64,000 bases of DNA from Megachile rotundata (GCF_050947335.1 NC_134989.1:10719501-10783500), one strand, 5' to 3'. Shown: positions 33,731-46,529, counted from the stretch's first letter. Numbers and translations: made by a program. Notes: generated by a model from the letters alone, not told the origin.

Positions 33731-34615
33731 AATCTTGGAACCTTGAAATTGTGGGTTACAGAAATAGAACCTTGAAACATTCTAATAAACCAGTCGACAC
33801 CAATACTTAGAAACTTTAAGAATTTTTAAACTTAAAATCTTGAAATCTTGAAACTTGGAAAATTTACAGCATCAAAACTTCAAAATCCAAAAATCTTCAA
33901 ATTCACCTTCAAACAGCATATCAGTAATTATTTTAAAGGTGAACTCTCCTCTCGAAACCCATAATTTTTCGCGCAGTTTCTTCCCGCGTCTAACAATTTC
34001 CATCCTCCGTAATAACTTTCCATTGTTACCGATCCGTTTCCTCGTTCAGCTCGTTTCGCTAGCGACGAGTTTTCACCTGGAAGGAAAACACCGTCAGGTG
34101 TTTTTTTTTCACCGGCAGAGAAGCGGCTAACTTTCTCCGGGTGCCGACAATCGAGGATTTTTCATTTTCGGCATAATCGATATCGTTCGATCGTTACGAG
34201 GCAGCTACCGTGTGTCGCACACACGCGTCCCACCTCCGGCGGGAAACGGTGAAATTTTGTGAGAGCGTGTAACGCGTGGCTGTTAAAACCACCGAACCCA
34301 CGTGTGTGTACACACGTGCCTGCATTGGCCAGAGAAGAAAGTGCAGTCGCGGTTGCACCGGTTGTTGCACAGACTGTTCCACAAAACCACGGGGCCACCG
34401 TGGCCACGCGAACGAATCGAAAGTCGAATCGCTGTCGGACGCGACCGACCAGATAGACGAAATTAATTAAGGGGGATTAATTGATAGAAGATCGAAGCAC
34501 GCGGAAATACACGGGGCTAGGCCGAAACGTGTCGTTGCTTCCTCGTTTGCTGGAGTTTACCTTCGATCGCGATCGGATTAATTAATTCATGCCCTATTAC
34601 GTTCTACAAGATTCA
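33731..34615. other. Spacer, then GC-rich island 33940-34610
   Basis: Unique sequence. The island contains an E-box palindrome (34299-34318) and GGCCAC-C-GTGGCC (near 34395). Homeodomain-like GGATTAATT words occur at about 34483 and 34574. Frames without domains. Confidence 0.4.
34299..34318. promoter_or_regulatory. Paired CACGTG E-boxes in an inverted repeat
   Basis: CACGTGTG and CACACGTG face each other across TGTA, so two CACGTG hexamers lie 8 bp apart in an 8-bp-arm palindrome. CACGTG is bound by bHLH factors (Myc/Max, CLK/CYC classes). Function is inferred from motif only. Confidence 0.35.
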
Positions 34616-35285
34616 GATTAGTTTTTCACTGCATGCTCGATGTATTCGGTTGTTGCGAAAATTGGATGTTTTCTTGGACTTTCGGAGCATAACCCACCGT
34701 GCTCTTCAATTTTTAAGAGGTATATTCTAAGACATACCTTATCTTCATAAGAAAATAACTTTATACAAATATTTTTTGTTAAAAAATTTATTTACATTAA
34801 AATATTTATATACTTTACTTCTATTCATTATTATTTTCAAACAATTATTATTTCTATAAAGATTGCTCCGAAAAAAAATTTGTATAGTGTCCCAAACGAA
34901 GTGACCATTTATTTTGAATACATGAACCTCGGGGAGTAAAGAAATTTGCTCTTTATTTACTAAAAAATAAAAACACGTAAACAGGTTGTCGAGTTAAAAA
35001 AGTTATTTCTCTCACAAAAAGCATTTTTCATTTCCGTACACGTTTTTCCTGAATAACCGCTAAGAAGTCATAGAGGAACATGGAGAAACACGTACATAGT
35101 CGGGTAACAGGGAACACTTGGATCCGAGCTGATGTCTGTTACAGAAATAACACTGTACCTAGGGATTTGTACTTCACCTCCTGCGCCTTTCCAACTGTGT
35201 GTAACACCGCAAGAGGGTGTACAGTCTACAGCAAATGTGGTTTCTCTAGGAAAAGTGTGACAGTTCGAGGACGGGTTGAATTTTG
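34616..35285. other. Unique spacer
   Basis: AT-rich to about 35030, then balanced. The 68-codon frame 35080-35286 has no domain. No gene called. Confidence 0.4.
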
Positions 35286-35690
35286 AGGATTTGATAATTT
35301 GGGAATGTAGGCGTTTTGAGATGAAGGATATGGGAATTTAGGGACTTTGGAGATTAGAGTGTAGGTATTTTGAGGGATTTGGGAATGTAGGTATTTTGAG
35401 ATGGTGAGATTTGGGAATCTAGGGATTTTAGAATGTTGGTATTTAGGGATGTTTGGGAATGTAGGAATTTTGGGGAGGTAGAAATTTGGAGAGTTAGGTA
35501 TTTGGGGATCAGAGATATGGCAATTTAGGGATGTAGGGTGTAGGTACTTAGAGATGTGAGAATCTAGGGACTTTTGGATGTGACAATTTAGGAATATGCG
35601 ATTTAGAGTTATGGATGTAGGAATATAGGGATATAGAAGTTTGGGAATTTTGAAAGAGTCATACGAATTTGCAGATCTTGGGATCAGGCA
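35286..35690. repeat. Degenerate G-skewed GGGAATGTAGGTATTTTGAG repeat
   Basis: Loose 15-25 bp periodicity with GGGAATGTAGG and GGGATTT. It grades into the 160-bp satellite to the right. Confidence 0.7.
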
Positions 35691-36705
35691 TATGGGAAGT
35701 TGCAGATCCGCATATTACATATGTAGGAGTTTGGGTATCTAGGGATATGTGCACATAGAGAATTAGAGACATCACAATTTGGAGATTTAGAAATTTGGGA
35801 ACATAGAAATTTGTAGATCTAGAAATATAGTAACCTAGGAATTCGAAGACATAGGAGTTCACATATGTAACCATATGTGTACATATGAATATGTGGACCT
35901 AGGGATATGTGAACCTAGACATTCAGGAATGTAGTAATTTGTAAATTTAGAAATTTGAAAACATAGAAATTGATGGATCTATAAATGTAAGAACCTAAAA
36001 ATTCGAAGACGTCAAAATTAATATACGTAAACATATGTGCACATATGAATTTGTGGATCTAGAGATATGTGAACATAGATCTTTAGAAACGCAACAATTT
36101 TTCAATTTAGAAATTGTATTATATGGAAATTTATGTACCTATGAATGTAAGAACCCAGGAATTCGAAGACGTAGAAATTCACATATGTAATCATGTGTGC
36201 ACATATGAATATGTGGATCTAGATATACGTGAACATAAACCTTTAGGAACGTCACAATTTGTAAATTTGGAAACTGTGTTATATAGAAATTTATGTATCT
36301 ACAAATGTAAGAACCTACGAATTCGAAGACGTAGAAATTCACGTATGTAACCATGTGTGCACATATGAATATGTGGATCTAGAGATACGTGAACATAAAC
36401 CTTTAGGAACGTCACAATTTGTAAATTTGGAAACTGTGTTATATAGAAATTTATGTATCTAAAAATGTAAGAACCCAGGAATTCGAAGACGTAGAAATTC
36501 ACATATGTAACCATGTGTGCACATATGAATATGTGGATCTAGAGATACGTGAACATAAACCTTTATGAACGTCACAATTTGTAAATTTGGAAACTGTGTT
36601 ATATAGATTTTTACGTATCTAAAAATGTAAGAACCCAGGAATTCCAAGACGTAGAAATTCACATATGTGACCATGTGTGCATATATGAATTCGTGGATCT
36701 AGCAT
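35690..36705. repeat. 160-bp tandem satellite, about six copies
   Basis: The landmark ACATATGTAACCAT (and variants) falls at 35861, 36021, 36181, 36341, 36501 and 36661, exactly 160 bp apart. Each copy has ATTCGAAGACGTAGAAATTC and GTGCACATATGAATATGTGG. The last four copies are more than 90% alike by eye and the left ones decay. A 71-codon minus frame repeats with the same period and is an artefact. Confidence 0.95.
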
Positions 36706-36940
36706 GTAGGACCCTCGATGTCTAAGGATCTATGGATCTACTAATCTACTAATTCACGAATCTATGAATCTACGGATCTATGAATCTATGAATCTATGAA
36801 TCTAGAAATCTTCAAACTTCAAAACCCAACCAAACTTAAAATCCAAAACCACCCAAAATCCAAAATTAAAAAACTCGAAAATAAATTTCAGTGTGCAAAG
36901 TTGTAAATTTGCAAGGGTTGAAATTATATCCGTAAATCGT
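36706..36940. repeat. (TCTATGAA)n-like patch and AT-rich spacer
   Basis: Short CTATGAAT units at 36725-36810, then A-rich sequence. Confidence 0.6.
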
Positions 36941-37485
36941 GAAGTTTACATATGTGTGTAGTTATGTAAAGGAAGCGTAGGTTGCAGCGGAGTGTAGAGG
37001 GTGGCGCATAGGATCGCAGCGTCGTGGGGATGAGTGTGGCGTGCACGTAGACAGGAAGCGGCGGCAACGCCAGTGGAACATCAGAGCGAGTACCTTTTGT
37101 CCTCCTCCAGCGTGTCGGCGGAGGAACGGGGTGTAGGATCCCTATTGATCTCCTCACAGAGCTCGGGCCAGTGGCAGAGAGTTCACAGAGGGGCGAGGGT
37201 TGGATAGAGAAGGACGGAACGGAGGATAGAGTGAGGGAGAGCCGGATAGAGCAGAGAGAGGATCACGGATGGACCTCAGCTGCGCTGCGCCAGAGGGTAG
37301 CCGCGTTGTCATGCGCTGACTTGACGTGTCATTAATGTGTTACAGGATAATTTCAGCCGACGAATTAGCTGCCCGATAATAGAAATGCCTGCCTCCTCCT
37401 TTTTCGCGTTCGTCTCGATCCCTGCAAATTTGCTGATTAGATTCCTCTGGGTTAAAATACGTTCGCTACTAAGGTATCAGTAGAC
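36941..37485. other. GC-rich island, purine-rich at 37170-37270
   Basis: GAGAGG-type words recur at 37160-37270. Frames lack domains. Candidate regulatory island. Confidence 0.35.
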
Positions 37486-38463
37486 GGAGATGAAGTCGAA
37501 TGTCTGCGAAAATTTGTTGGAACATCTTGGGAAATTAGTGGGAAATCCTAGACAGGAAGTCATAGACTGAGAATTCCTAGGAAAATCTTAGGGAACCTTC
37601 GTGTAGAATCTAGGAAACTCAAAGTTCCAAAGTTCTGAAGTTTCAAAGTGTCAAACTTCAAAAATGGTAGAAATCTAAATTTCAAAATTTCTATAAATTT
37701 CCAAATTTTACACAATATCCTACAAATCAAACATTTCACAATTTTGAAATTCCTAAGGGGGTGAAAGTTTAAAAAATCTCAAAGTTGTTGCCTATAAAAT
37801 TTTCAAAGCCTTCAAAGTTCCTATATCTTAAGTTTCAAAAAGTCTCCAACTTCCTATGTTCCATATTTCCATTATTCCAAACATCTAAATACAGTAGACA
37901 CCGTGGAAGGATCCTAGGGAAATATTGCGTCTCCCAATCCGGAAGATCAAAGCTGCATCGGTCGCTGTGAGAAAACAGTCGCACAATTTTGGTATTTTCG
38001 GTCCCATCCTAGTGTAAATACATCATCTACGATGCTCACGCGAACGCAGCTGTTGTTTAAATGACGACCCGTTTAAATCATCCACTAGTTTGCCCAGTGA
38101 CGTAAATTGTCGGGCATCGGCCGTTGCCTTGTATCAACATTTGCTGCAATATGCACCGCATTGCAACCCCGGCCAAAGGGATGCCGAATTTTTCACGCTT
38201 CAAAAGCGTTTCTTTCATTGTTTTTAGACAAACAATTCGAACTATCATTACATATTTACACGACTGTTTTAGTAATACTCTTAAACAAACAGAACGGGGG
38301 TTTGTGTAATCATCATTTTTTTTTATTATGTCGTATGTTCAGTTTGAAGTGATCTTTTAGGATTAAAAATATTTTTTGTAGTTATATTGCGATATATTAT
38401 GAAGTTTTTGTTATATGGTATGGGCAGTTTGAAGTAATATTTTTCTGTTATAAATGTTATTTT
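37486..38463. other. Spacer
   Basis: Degenerate TTCAAAGTTC-type sequence at 37600-37860, a balanced patch at 37890-38200, then AT-rich sequence. No gene. Confidence 0.4.
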
Positions 38464-39330
38464 ATTATTGAATTACCACGCGCTGAATTACCACGCGTCG
38501 AATTACCACGCGTTGAATTACCACTCGCTGGACTACCATGCGTGGAGTTACCACGCATTGAATTACCACGCGTCGAATTACCACGTATCGAATTACTACG
38601 CGCTGAATTACCACGCACCGAATTACCACCCGTCGAATTACCACTCGCTGAACTACCACGCGTGGAATTACCACGCACTGAATTACCACGCGTTGAATTC
38701 ACCACGCGTCGAAATACCACGCGCTGAATATACCACGCGTCGAATTACCACGCGTCGAATTCACCACGCGTCGAATTCACCATGCGTCGAATATACCACG
38801 CGCCGAATTACCACGCGCTGAATTACCACGCGTTGAATTCACCACGCATCAAATTCACCACGCGTCGAATTACCAGTCGCGGAACTACCACGCTTGGAGT
38901 TACCACGCACGGAATTACCACGCGTCGAATTCACCATGCGTCGAATTCACCACGCGTCGAATATACCACGCGTCGAGTTACCACGCGCTGAATTACCACG
39001 CGTCGAATTCACCACACGTCGAATTCACCACGCGTCGAATATACCACGCGTCGAATTACCACGCGCTGAATTACCACGCGTCGAATTCACCATGCGTCGA
39101 ATTCACCACGCGTCGAATATACCACGCGTCGAATTACCACGCACTGAATTACCACGCGTCGAATTCACCACACGTCGAATTCACCACGCGTCGAATATAC
39201 CACGCGTCGAATTACCACGCGCTGAATTACCACGCGTCGAATTCACCACGCGTCAAATTCACCACGCGTCGAATTTCCACGCGTTGAATTACCACTCGCG
39301 GAACTATCACGCGTGGAATTACCACGCATC
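38464..39330. repeat. 15/16-bp minisatellite GAATTACCACGCGTC with a 78-bp higher-order repeat
   Basis: Simple 15-bp units fill 38466-38700. From 38924 the order becomes 16+16+16+15+15 = 78 bp, starting at 38924, 39002, 39080 and 39158 with a partial fifth copy. The 16-mers have GAATTCACC or GAATATACC. Because 78 is a multiple of 3, a 185-codon frame remains open; it is an artefact. Confidence 0.9.
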
Positions 39331-39466
39331 AACTTATTGGTCCGTGTTTTTCCCTAATAACTCAAAAACGAAGCTTCAAATCCCATTTTTGCAAAGGGAA
39401 ATCTTATCCAGAATCACGTCAGCTGCCCTCTATTTCAGGGGTCCACACTAATTATGAGATATCCCG
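38464..39466. mobile_element. Second copy of the 15408 element, inverted and missing one end
   Basis: After the array, 39335-39466 matches the reverse complement of the left inverted repeat of the 15408 element (GTCCGTGTTTTTCC, GCAAAGGGAAATCTT, CAGAATCACGTCAGCT) and ends ATATCCCG before TA, a mutated CACCCTG. No inverted repeat is found left of the array, which starts abruptly at about 38464. The copy is therefore truncated and in the opposite orientation. Confidence 0.7.
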
Positions 39467-40915
39467 TACATTATACTATATGATTACTTACATTATACCA
39501 TATATTATACTATATAATTATATTATTCATCGCTGTGTTATATTATCGATATTCATACTATAGTGCTACTTTACTTATACCCTTAAGTCATTATTGTACT
39601 CCTCAGGTATCACATATTATTAACTTGTCATAAACGAACTTTTCTTCACATACATCACAAGCTTATCAGAACGAGAAGATTATATGTATCACTTGCTGTG
39701 TACATGTACTTATTATTGATTTATTTGCGAGTGATACACATTTTTGCCGGTGTATCGAATTACGAGGATATGTGGCGGAATAATATAAGGAAAGTGATGT
39801 TCATCGATTAATATGTGTCCACACATTTCCGTCCCAATTACACGACACGAATTCTCTGGACGCAAGATTATCAAGAATGCACCTGTTTCTTAGATGACGG
39901 ATCACCGAAATCATACACTCGTTTTGCTGACGTAAATCGTCGTTGCGTTTTATCTTACCTGGAGGTGTTTTTCTATGTAGAAAAATGTAGGAAACCATGG
40001 AAATTCATCTTACGTCCAGATGTAGGTTGCAACTGAATTTTTTAGGTCCCAAGGATACCGTTTATAAATTTATTTGGTTGTAAATCTCTGATTATTGAAA
40101 TGATCTCTGCGCAATACCTAAATCAAGAGGGTATTAGAACTGGTATTAACGTTTTGATGATCACGTATTATGTGGAACTAATGGCTCTTGTAATTCTATA
40201 TTTCTATTTATAACAGAAATTATTGGCAGATTATGTTTCGAAGCTGATGTAATCAAATTACCAATATGCATAAAATATAGCAATAAATATAAAGCAAGGA
40301 CTGTTGGGAAAAATTATTTATCGCTGTCACAAATACTAAATGTTTGCCCACGTAATGATGTTGCAATTCATGAAAGCGAAGAGACTGAAAGTTTGGTAGT
40401 AATGAATTATTCAAAATAGTAATAAAAAGGCACACGTTAATTTAACACGGGTTAAGAAAAATGTATTAACAGCATTATGATATTTATGTACATAAAGAGA
40501 GAGGTATGTAATGGTATTTATTGTGCACAAGATAGCATCGACTTATTTCCCGTCATATTTTATCGCAAGAAAGGAAACGATGCTTTCTTGATCGAGAAAC
40601 GACCAGGTTACACAAGATCGAAATGAAAAAAAAAACGAAATTGGAACTTCGTTTGAATGCACCTGCAGGCAGACTCGATTTGCGAAAAGATTAAACTTTC
40701 TGGATGCCGTATTAAAATTGAACAAATTTCTCTATCAAGCGTATTAAGTTGATTGTCATCGGTCACTACAAACCTGTTCACTAATTACATAATAAGTATT
40801 CGTTTAATGATGTCAACTGAGTGCTATATTTAACTTGTTATCCCACTTAAAGCGTTCTTTGTGCACTGTAATAAATGGTAATATAGAGCGGTGTAATGTA
40901 CAGTGTGAAAGTGAG
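39467..40915. other. AT-rich spacer
   Basis: TATATTA-rich at 39467-39560. A 73-codon plus frame at 39815-40036 is cysteine-containing but has no clear splice sites or family. No gene is called. Confidence 0.4.
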
Positions 40916-41790
40916 GAACAAATAGACGAAGTCCTCATATGACAATATGTTAAAGGACTCATATGGCAATATAAAGCGAGACAGTGTATAGAGTGACAAA
41001 ATGGAGAGTGGAAACATGGACATGGCAATATAGTGTGTGGAAATATAGACATAGCGATATAGAGCGTGGAAAGGCAAGATATGGCAATATAGTGCGTGGA
41101 AATACCAGACGTAGCAATATAAAGCGTGGAAACCCAAGACGTGGCAATATAGAGCGTGGAAATGCAAGACATGGCAATATAGTGCGTGGAAATTCAAGTC
41201 ATGGCAATATAAAGCGTGGAAAGGCAAGATGTGGCAATATAGAGCGTGGAAATACCAGACGTGGCAATATAGAGCGTGGAAATAAAAGACATAGCAATTT
41301 AGTGCGTGGAAATTCAAGTCATGGCAATATAAAGCGTGGAAGGGCAAGATGTGGCAATATAGAGCGTGGAAATACCAGACGTGGCAATATAAAGCGTGGA
41401 AATACAAGACATGGCAATATAGTGCGTGGAAATTCAAGCCATGGCAATATAAAGCGTGGAAACCCAAGATGTGGCAATATAAAACGTGGAAATACCAGAC
41501 GTAGCAATATAAAGCGTGGAAACTCAAGATGTGGCAATATAGTGCGTGGAAATTCAAGCCATGGCAATATAAAGCGTGAAAACCCAAGATGTGGCAATAT
41601 AGGGCGTGGAAATACAAAAGGTGGCAATACAAAGCGTGGAAATACAAAACCTGGCAATATAGAGCGTAGAAACCCAACCCGTGGCAATTTATACAATCTA
41701 AAAATATAAAACTTGCCAACATAAAATGTGATAGCGTTTGACAACATAAAACATAGCAAGCTGAAATATGGCAATATACCAAGAGGCTAT
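40915..41790. repeat. 30-bp minisatellite with a 120-bp higher-order repeat
   Basis: Each unit has GTGGCAATATAAAGCGTGG followed by AAATACAAGAC or a variant. Four units form a 120-bp block marked by AAATTCAAGYCATGGC at about 41190, 41310, 41430 and 41550. The unit length keeps frames open on both strands (241 codons plus, 311 codons minus, the latter a Tyr-Cys-His-rich repeat). These are artefacts. Ends decay to single CATGGCAATAT words. Confidence 0.95.
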
Positions 41791-42540
41791 GAATTAATTT
41801 ATTACACTAAATATACATTCTCCAATCCAATAATGATCAACATCAATCCAGTCCCATCTTACATACCACCTTACAAATCCCTCTAAAAATGGCAATATAA
41901 CAAGAGTCCACTATAACATACCTTATTTCTACAACCTCAGAAAACGTGTCCTAACAAAAAAAGCAATGAATTCTTCCTTATTAATCCCACTATATAACTT
42001 TTTCTTCGAGCATCGTCGTTCATAAATATACGCTCCTCTGTCCGAGAGTTAATGCGGTTACCGTAGATTTACCAAAAATAAAAACGCACGAAAGCTCAGT
42101 TTCATTAGACTCTCGGTACACAGCCGAGTTTTTGCACGGAGGTATGTATCTAGTTCACGTTTAATCACGACGCATAAATGCAGCTCGAAAGGACAGCGTC
42201 TCGGGTTTCACTGCTTGAGGTGAAACGGCGATTCGTACGTGTACAGCCTATATGTAGGTGGACGTTCATAGATTTGATACGATTGCGTGATGCGTGTATG
42301 CTGGAGTACTTTCTAGAAACGATCTATCATCTCGGTTGATCGTACCGTACCTCGAGACACTGTGTGTACATACACCAGATAGTTTCGATGATGGATTCCG
42401 CGGGATACCTGTCGACATCGTTTCTTCTTTTACTCGCCTTTTTAATATCAAACTTGCAGATTTTGGAATTTACAAGATTTCTGAACTTGGTCAAAGCCTA
42501 GGGATTTATTGGGGCAGAGATTTTTAGTTCTAGACACTTT
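41791..42540. other. Spacer with a balanced patch 42000-42440
   Basis: Unique sequence. No coding support. Confidence 0.4.
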
Positions 42541-43320
42541 TGCATCTGTAGATTTTGAAATCTAGGGATTTTGGGATATTGGGACCTTGGGGAGTGAGGG
42601 ATTGGAGATCTAGGGATTTTCGGATTTGGGGATTTTGGGATTTGGGAGATTTTCACATCTAGGGATTTTGGGGTTTAGGAGATTTTGGGATCTAGGGATT
42701 TTAGGATATTTTGGGATCTAGGGATTTTGGGGTTTAGAAAATTTTGAGATTTAGGGATTCTGGGGTTTAGGAGATTTTCGGATTTAGGGATTTTGGGGTT
42801 TAGGAGATTTTGGGATCTAGGGACTTTGGGGTTTAGAAAATTTTGGGATCTAGAGATTTTGGGGTTTAGGAGATTTTGGGATCTACGGATTTTGGGGTTT
42901 AGGAGATTTTCGGATCTAGGGATTTTGGGGTATTGATTTTTGGATCTAGGGATTTTGAGGTTTAGAAGATTTTGGGATCTAGGGAGTTTGTGGTTTAGAA
43001 AATTTTGGGATCTAGAGATTTTGGGGTTTAGGAGATTTTGGGATCTAGGGATTTTGGGGTTTAGGAAATTTTCGGATCTAGAGATTTTGGGGTTTAGGAG
43101 ATTTTGGGATATAGCGATTCGAGCTCTAGGAACTTGACAATCTGGTTATTTGCGTATCGATAAATTTTGAGATCTAGGGATTTGGTTATCTAGGCGTTGG
43201 AGGATCTAAAGATTTGGGGATCTAGGGATTCGGGGTTGTAGAGACTTGGACACCTAGGGATTGGCGGATCTAGGGGCTTGGTGATCTGAGGATCTAGGAA
43301 TTTTGAGATTTTTTAACCTA
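42541..43320. repeat. 33-bp G-skewed minisatellite
   Basis: Unit contains GGGATCTAGGGATTTTGG and GGTTTAGGAGATTTT. About sixteen units at 42600-43110, decaying to looser GGATCTAGGG units by 43320. Plus strand nearly free of C except one per unit. An 11-residue repeat peptide (about 65 codons) is an artefact. Confidence 0.9.
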
Positions 43321-44790
43321 CAGACCTGAAGTGAAGGTATAAAGACTTTCGAAAGTCAAGAATTTGGAAATTGATTTTAAAGAAATTTTAAAGGAAAATT
43401 GATTTTACTGATTTTTAAGATATTTGAAAACTCTGGAATAGTGTGAACGCATCCTAGCACAAGAAACAGGATATCGAAAGAAACTAACTATCACTTCGAT
43501 CGCAGGTAATAATTAGCAACACCATGATGGATACGAAATCATTCAATTACGTGTATCACCGGTGCGTCCTATCCATCACGATGTTTTTCGAACGATTATC
43601 TAATATTCCCGAAGGGTTATTCGATTCCAACAAAACCCATCCATCTCGCGCAACTTCTAAACATTTATTTATGATCGCGCACGATTTGAATCGCAACAGC
43701 CGGTCGCAATAATCGATATCCCGATTCGAGCGTCGTTCGTAGATGCACACGTTACACGGGTGCCCAGTGAAAATTCTCTCGATCGCGTGGCGTTCCAATT
43801 TGACCGGGGTGAAAATAATTCATCGTTCGCGCGTCTCCCCGTAAGCTAAATAGAAACGTCGCTATTAATCTCGCCGCGTAATTGCGACACTGAAAGGGTT
43901 AGACTTGTTAGCGGGCCGGACGATATATCGCCCGCGTGCTTAGACGCTAAATTAAACGTTTCCCCGGCGAAAATAGCCACCGCTTCGGTTCATCTGCCTT
44001 GAATATATATTGCCAGGACGCGGGACGATCGCGAACGATTTGAACGTATCGTATGCCGTCTAGTTTGTCCGCCGGAGAAATTACCCTACGACGGCTTTAT
44101 CGCCGATTAATCGAATCGATAATCCGCCAGATTTCGACGTTGCTAATCTCCAAATATAATTCTAGGGTCAACGGAAAATTTTCGAGATTCGATATTCTTT
44201 GGCTGACTTTTGATAGAAATTTGGAGTGGAATTATTTCTGAAAATAACATTGTGTGTAATTCTAGTTAATTGTTACTTGATAATTGTAGAATAAGTGCAA
44301 TTTATTAGTCTTTTAATTATTTATAAATCTAGATATCTTAAAAACTGTAACTCAGTTTATGAATATACTCAACATAACAAGCACACATATCCAACTTTTA
44401 TCATATATATTCACACTTGAAAATGATACAAATTTCTTGAAACTAGTAACTTAAACGATACTCATTCTCGCAACGTAACGATATCGAAACGATCCATCTT
44501 TTAAACCAAACTGCGGGGGACCAAAATTGACCTGTACCTTATTCGGACAGCTTTGAAACCAGTGATCGAAGTCTATCAAAGACTCCCCAGAACTTTCCAG
44601 TCCAAAGAAAACCCTTGCTCAGCAAAAATTGAAATTTCTGCAAATCAACTGAATTCAAACGCAAGAACACGTGTAACGGTGAAAATATCTTCAAGTTTAA
44701 TCTATAATTACACTTTATCTTCTAGAACCATTAATCATAAGAACATTTTCAACTATTGTCAAACTGAAACATTTGTAATTATTTAGTACA
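43321..44790. other. Spacer with CpG-rich balanced island 43440-44200
   Basis: The island has many CG dinucleotides and words such as CGATATCCCGATTCGAG, typical of conserved non-coding DNA. Frames of 60-80 codons lack domains. Confidence 0.4.
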
Positions 44791-44794
44791 ATCT

Positions 44795-45450
44795 CATTTG
44801 ATAATACATATCTTCAAATTTGCACATTTTTATGTTTAAAAAAATGACGTCATACAGGACTGTTAAAAGTAGCTTCCATTTTGAATAATTCATTAATGAG
44901 GAGTTGATGTGTATGGCATTGTTAATAAGGTACCTTGAAGAGTAATTTTTAAGATCACGTACATCAAGTTTAAGTTTGCACATTTTTATGTTTGCCAAAA
45001 TGGCGTAGCATAAGACTGAAAATAAGTACCTTCCATTTCGAACAATTTGTTAATAAAAAGTCGATGTACATGGCACTGTTAATAAGGTACCTTGAAGAGT
45101 AATCTTTGAGATCACGTATATCAAGTTTAAGTTTGCACATTTTTATGTTTGCCAAAATGGCGTAGCACAGGACTGAAAATAAGTACCTTCCATTTTGAAC
45201 AATTTATTAATGAAAGGTCTATGTACATGGCACTGTTACTAATATACCTTGAAGAACCAAAAATTAAGATTTATACCTTAATTTTTGAGACCAGCTACAT
45301 CAAGTTTAAATTTGCACATTCTTATGTTTACCAAAATGGCGTATCACAATACTGCCAAAAGTGTCTTCCATTTTGAACCAATTTATAACACATGAAAAGC
45401 CATACTTGGCACTGTGATACCCTAAAGAGTAATCTTCAAGACCACATAGA
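44795..45450. repeat. ~157-bp tandem repeat, four copies
   Basis: TTGCACATTTTTATGTTT recurs at about 44819, 44977 and 45133, with a variant at about 45311 after a small insertion. Each copy continues through CAGGACTG-like text, TTCCATTTTGAACAA and GTACCTTGAAGAGTAAT. Minus-strand peptides starting MANIKMCKLKLD repeat with it and are artefacts. Confidence 0.9.
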
Positions 45451-46311
45451 ATAAAGAAAAAAGATCCACCTAAAAATTTGTAAAATATACGTAGGATATT
45501 CTACCTAACATTCCCCAAATAACTTTCGGTTAATAATTGCTATATTTTCCAAGTAAGCAAATAAAATCATGGTCGCCAAGCGATCGCAGCGACAATGCCG
45601 GCCACTTCCGGCGACCGATGCTTGCAGACACGAGCAATTAATTCGAAACGATCGGGTACCGTTTACGCGTTTAATTGCTCCACATTCGGCGGAACAGTTA
45701 GAATCTGTCTGGTGGTCACCATGTTTCCCTCCTATTCTTTCTATCGCGAACACAGCGTGGAAAGAAAGCACGCGGGCCCGTCGCTTTTGTTCGACGCTCT
45801 TTTCGCCGTTTTGTTCCGTTTGGTAAAAAGGATAGAGAAACGGGCGCGGAGCAAGGAACAGGGCCGTATATGTAGGCCAGCTGAACCGAAGCGTCGGAAT
45901 AAAGCGAACCGACTGAAAGCTGGCACGGATTCGACCAGAACGAACGATTTGGACGGTGTTCACGGTTAACAAGCTGCGAGTCGCGATCGGCAGATTGCGT
46001 GTCACTGCTCGTTCTCCTAGAACCCATTATGGACACCGTCAATGTGGACTGTCAATATTTTAGGACTCTCACCGGTGATAGTCTGTCGGTGTTCTAGTAT
46101 TGATGATTTCTAAATTTCTAAATTCTAGATTTGCGAATTTTTTCGTTGTTTAGTTTTAATAGGATGGAAATTATAGTGACTAGATTTAGGAATTTCTGTT
46201 ATACATTTTGTTAGTATTAATATTTTCAAATTTCTATGTACTTGAGTTTCTAAGTGGTTTTTAGATCGTCACATTTATAATCTTGTAATAAATCAATAAA
46301 TTCTGACATTT
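45451..46311. other. Spacer with GC-rich island 45560-46090
   Basis: Overlapping frames of 85-166 codons on both strands, none with a recognisable domain. The rest is AT-rich. Confidence 0.4.
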
Positions 46312-46315
46312 TTAA

Positions 46316-46529
46316 CACTAAACCTACCGAAGTATGTGTACTTAATTTGAAATTAAAAATGAAGTTAAAAAATAAATAAACAACCAACCAAACATAAATT
46401 AGTACACACATTTATTCTTTACCTTGATGAAAATCAATGCTGGTTTTAAGGAATGTACTTTAACAAAATGTGTTCCTTACAATAAGAAACTTATGGAGCG
46501 GTCATTTGACCAGTTTGGTGGTTTCAGTG
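46316..46529. mobile_element. piggyBac-type non-autonomous element (214 bp, TTAA target site)
   Basis: TTAA flanks both ends (46312-46315 and 46530-46533). The inverted ends are CACTAAACCTACC and, on the other strand, CACTGAAACCACC. TTAA is the target duplication of the piggyBac superfamily. The right end continues with TGGTCAAATGACC, an inverted repeat of its own. No transposase; it would need a partner elsewhere. Confidence 0.75.

Noticed and set aside
34276..34470. Cys-rich peptide with CSRGCTGCCTDC
   Set aside because: Arises from a GTTGCAC/TGTTGCAC direct repeat. No signal peptide or exon boundary supports it.
39815..40036. 73-codon cysteine-containing frame as a possible exon
   Set aside because: No convincing acceptor or donor flanks it, and the minus strand is open over the same span.
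40847..41782. 311-codon minus frame rich in Tyr, Cys and His, and a 241-codon plus frame
   Set aside because: Both are translations of the 30-bp minisatellite and end where the array ends.
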